Part shown: piece by piece, positions 5,936 through 5,977 of the stretch
How positions within the stretch are numbered: the first letter of the stretch is position 1
Layout: each line of letters starts with the position of its first letter
Origin: JBOGWP01 sp050693875
Lineage (GTDB): Bacteria; Actinomycetota; CADDZG01; JAHWKV01; JBOGWP01
Reading direction: 5' to 3'
Length of the DNA stretch: 5,977 nucleotides
Assembly (NCBI GenBank): GCA_050693875.1
Contig: JBOGWP010000198.1
Location: 1 to 5,977 of the forward strand
Made by a program: the position numbers and the translations under genes
The notes under the pieces: generated by a model
What the model saw: only the letters and a program-made list of their open reading frames with translations
Databases searched by the model: none
What the model was told of the DNA's origin: nothing

Positions 5936-5957
5936 GCCTCGGCTCGCCGAGCGAGGC
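5936..5957. repeat. Inverted repeat in the GC-rich tail
   Basis: GCCTCG (5936-5941) and CGAGGC (5952-5957) are perfect arms; inside them CTC (5943-5945) and GAG (5949-5951) can extend the stem past one bulged G. The direct repeat GCGAG-GCGAG (5951-5960) overlaps the right arm. This could be a second terminator, a palindromic repeat element, or part of a larger structure cut by the window edge. Confidence 0.35.
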
Positions 5958-5977
5958 GAGGCGGGCCGACATTGAGG

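Larger units (their letters stand above)
5851..5977. other. Non-coding tail at the right edge
   Basis: These 127 bases hold the two right-hand repeats already listed and no reading frame that I would support on either strand. A frame open from 5739 to the edge is a shadow of the receiver gene followed by low-complexity Pro/Ala/Arg codons. Confidence 0.5.

Overview
The window looks like chromosomal DNA of a high-GC bacterium, most likely an actinobacterium (Actinomycetota), possibly from an uncultured or deep-branching line. Two things suggest this. The order metK - priA - def - fmt is typical of that phylum. The priA gene also encodes the degenerate PriA form known from actinobacteria, with no recognisable helicase motifs. 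The lineage call is an inference from gene order and protein character, not a database result. All six-frame shadows on the minus strand were judged spurious; every supported gene is on the plus strand.

Positions 1-4335 hold a tightly packed housekeeping cluster: the 3' part of metK (S-adenosylmethionine synthetase, cut by the left edge), a PriA-like primosome protein, peptide deformylase (def) and methionyl-tRNA formyltransferase (fmt). Gaps are overlapping, 3 nt and 11 nt, so a single transcript is likely. Fmt adds the formyl group to initiator Met-tRNA and Def removes it from nascent proteins, so the two form the formyl-methionine cycle. MetK uses methionine to make the methyl donor AdoMet. 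The oddest point here is that priA has no ATG, GTG or TTG in frame upstream of its conserved N-terminus.

A 194-nt non-coding gap (4336-4529) follows, with an AT-richer patch and several small inverted repeats. It probably ends the housekeeping operon and carries the leader of the next one.

Positions 4530-5850 hold a two-gene signalling operon whose reading frames overlap by 8 nt. The first gene is a response regulator with a receiver domain joined to a GGDEF-like domain whose signature reads GGDDF. The second is a stand-alone receiver protein of 127 aa. Both keep all the residues needed for phosphorylation. No histidine kinase is visible in the window. The stand-alone receiver ends inside an array of strong inverted repeats in which two perfect hairpins share one arm, followed by a GC-rich tail without an obvious gene.

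I see no CRISPR array, tRNA, rRNA, insertion sequence or clearly novel multi-gene system. The points worth a second look are the priA start and its cysteine-free, motif-less sequence, the altered GGDEF domain with its receiver partner, and the competing hairpins at 5837-5879.
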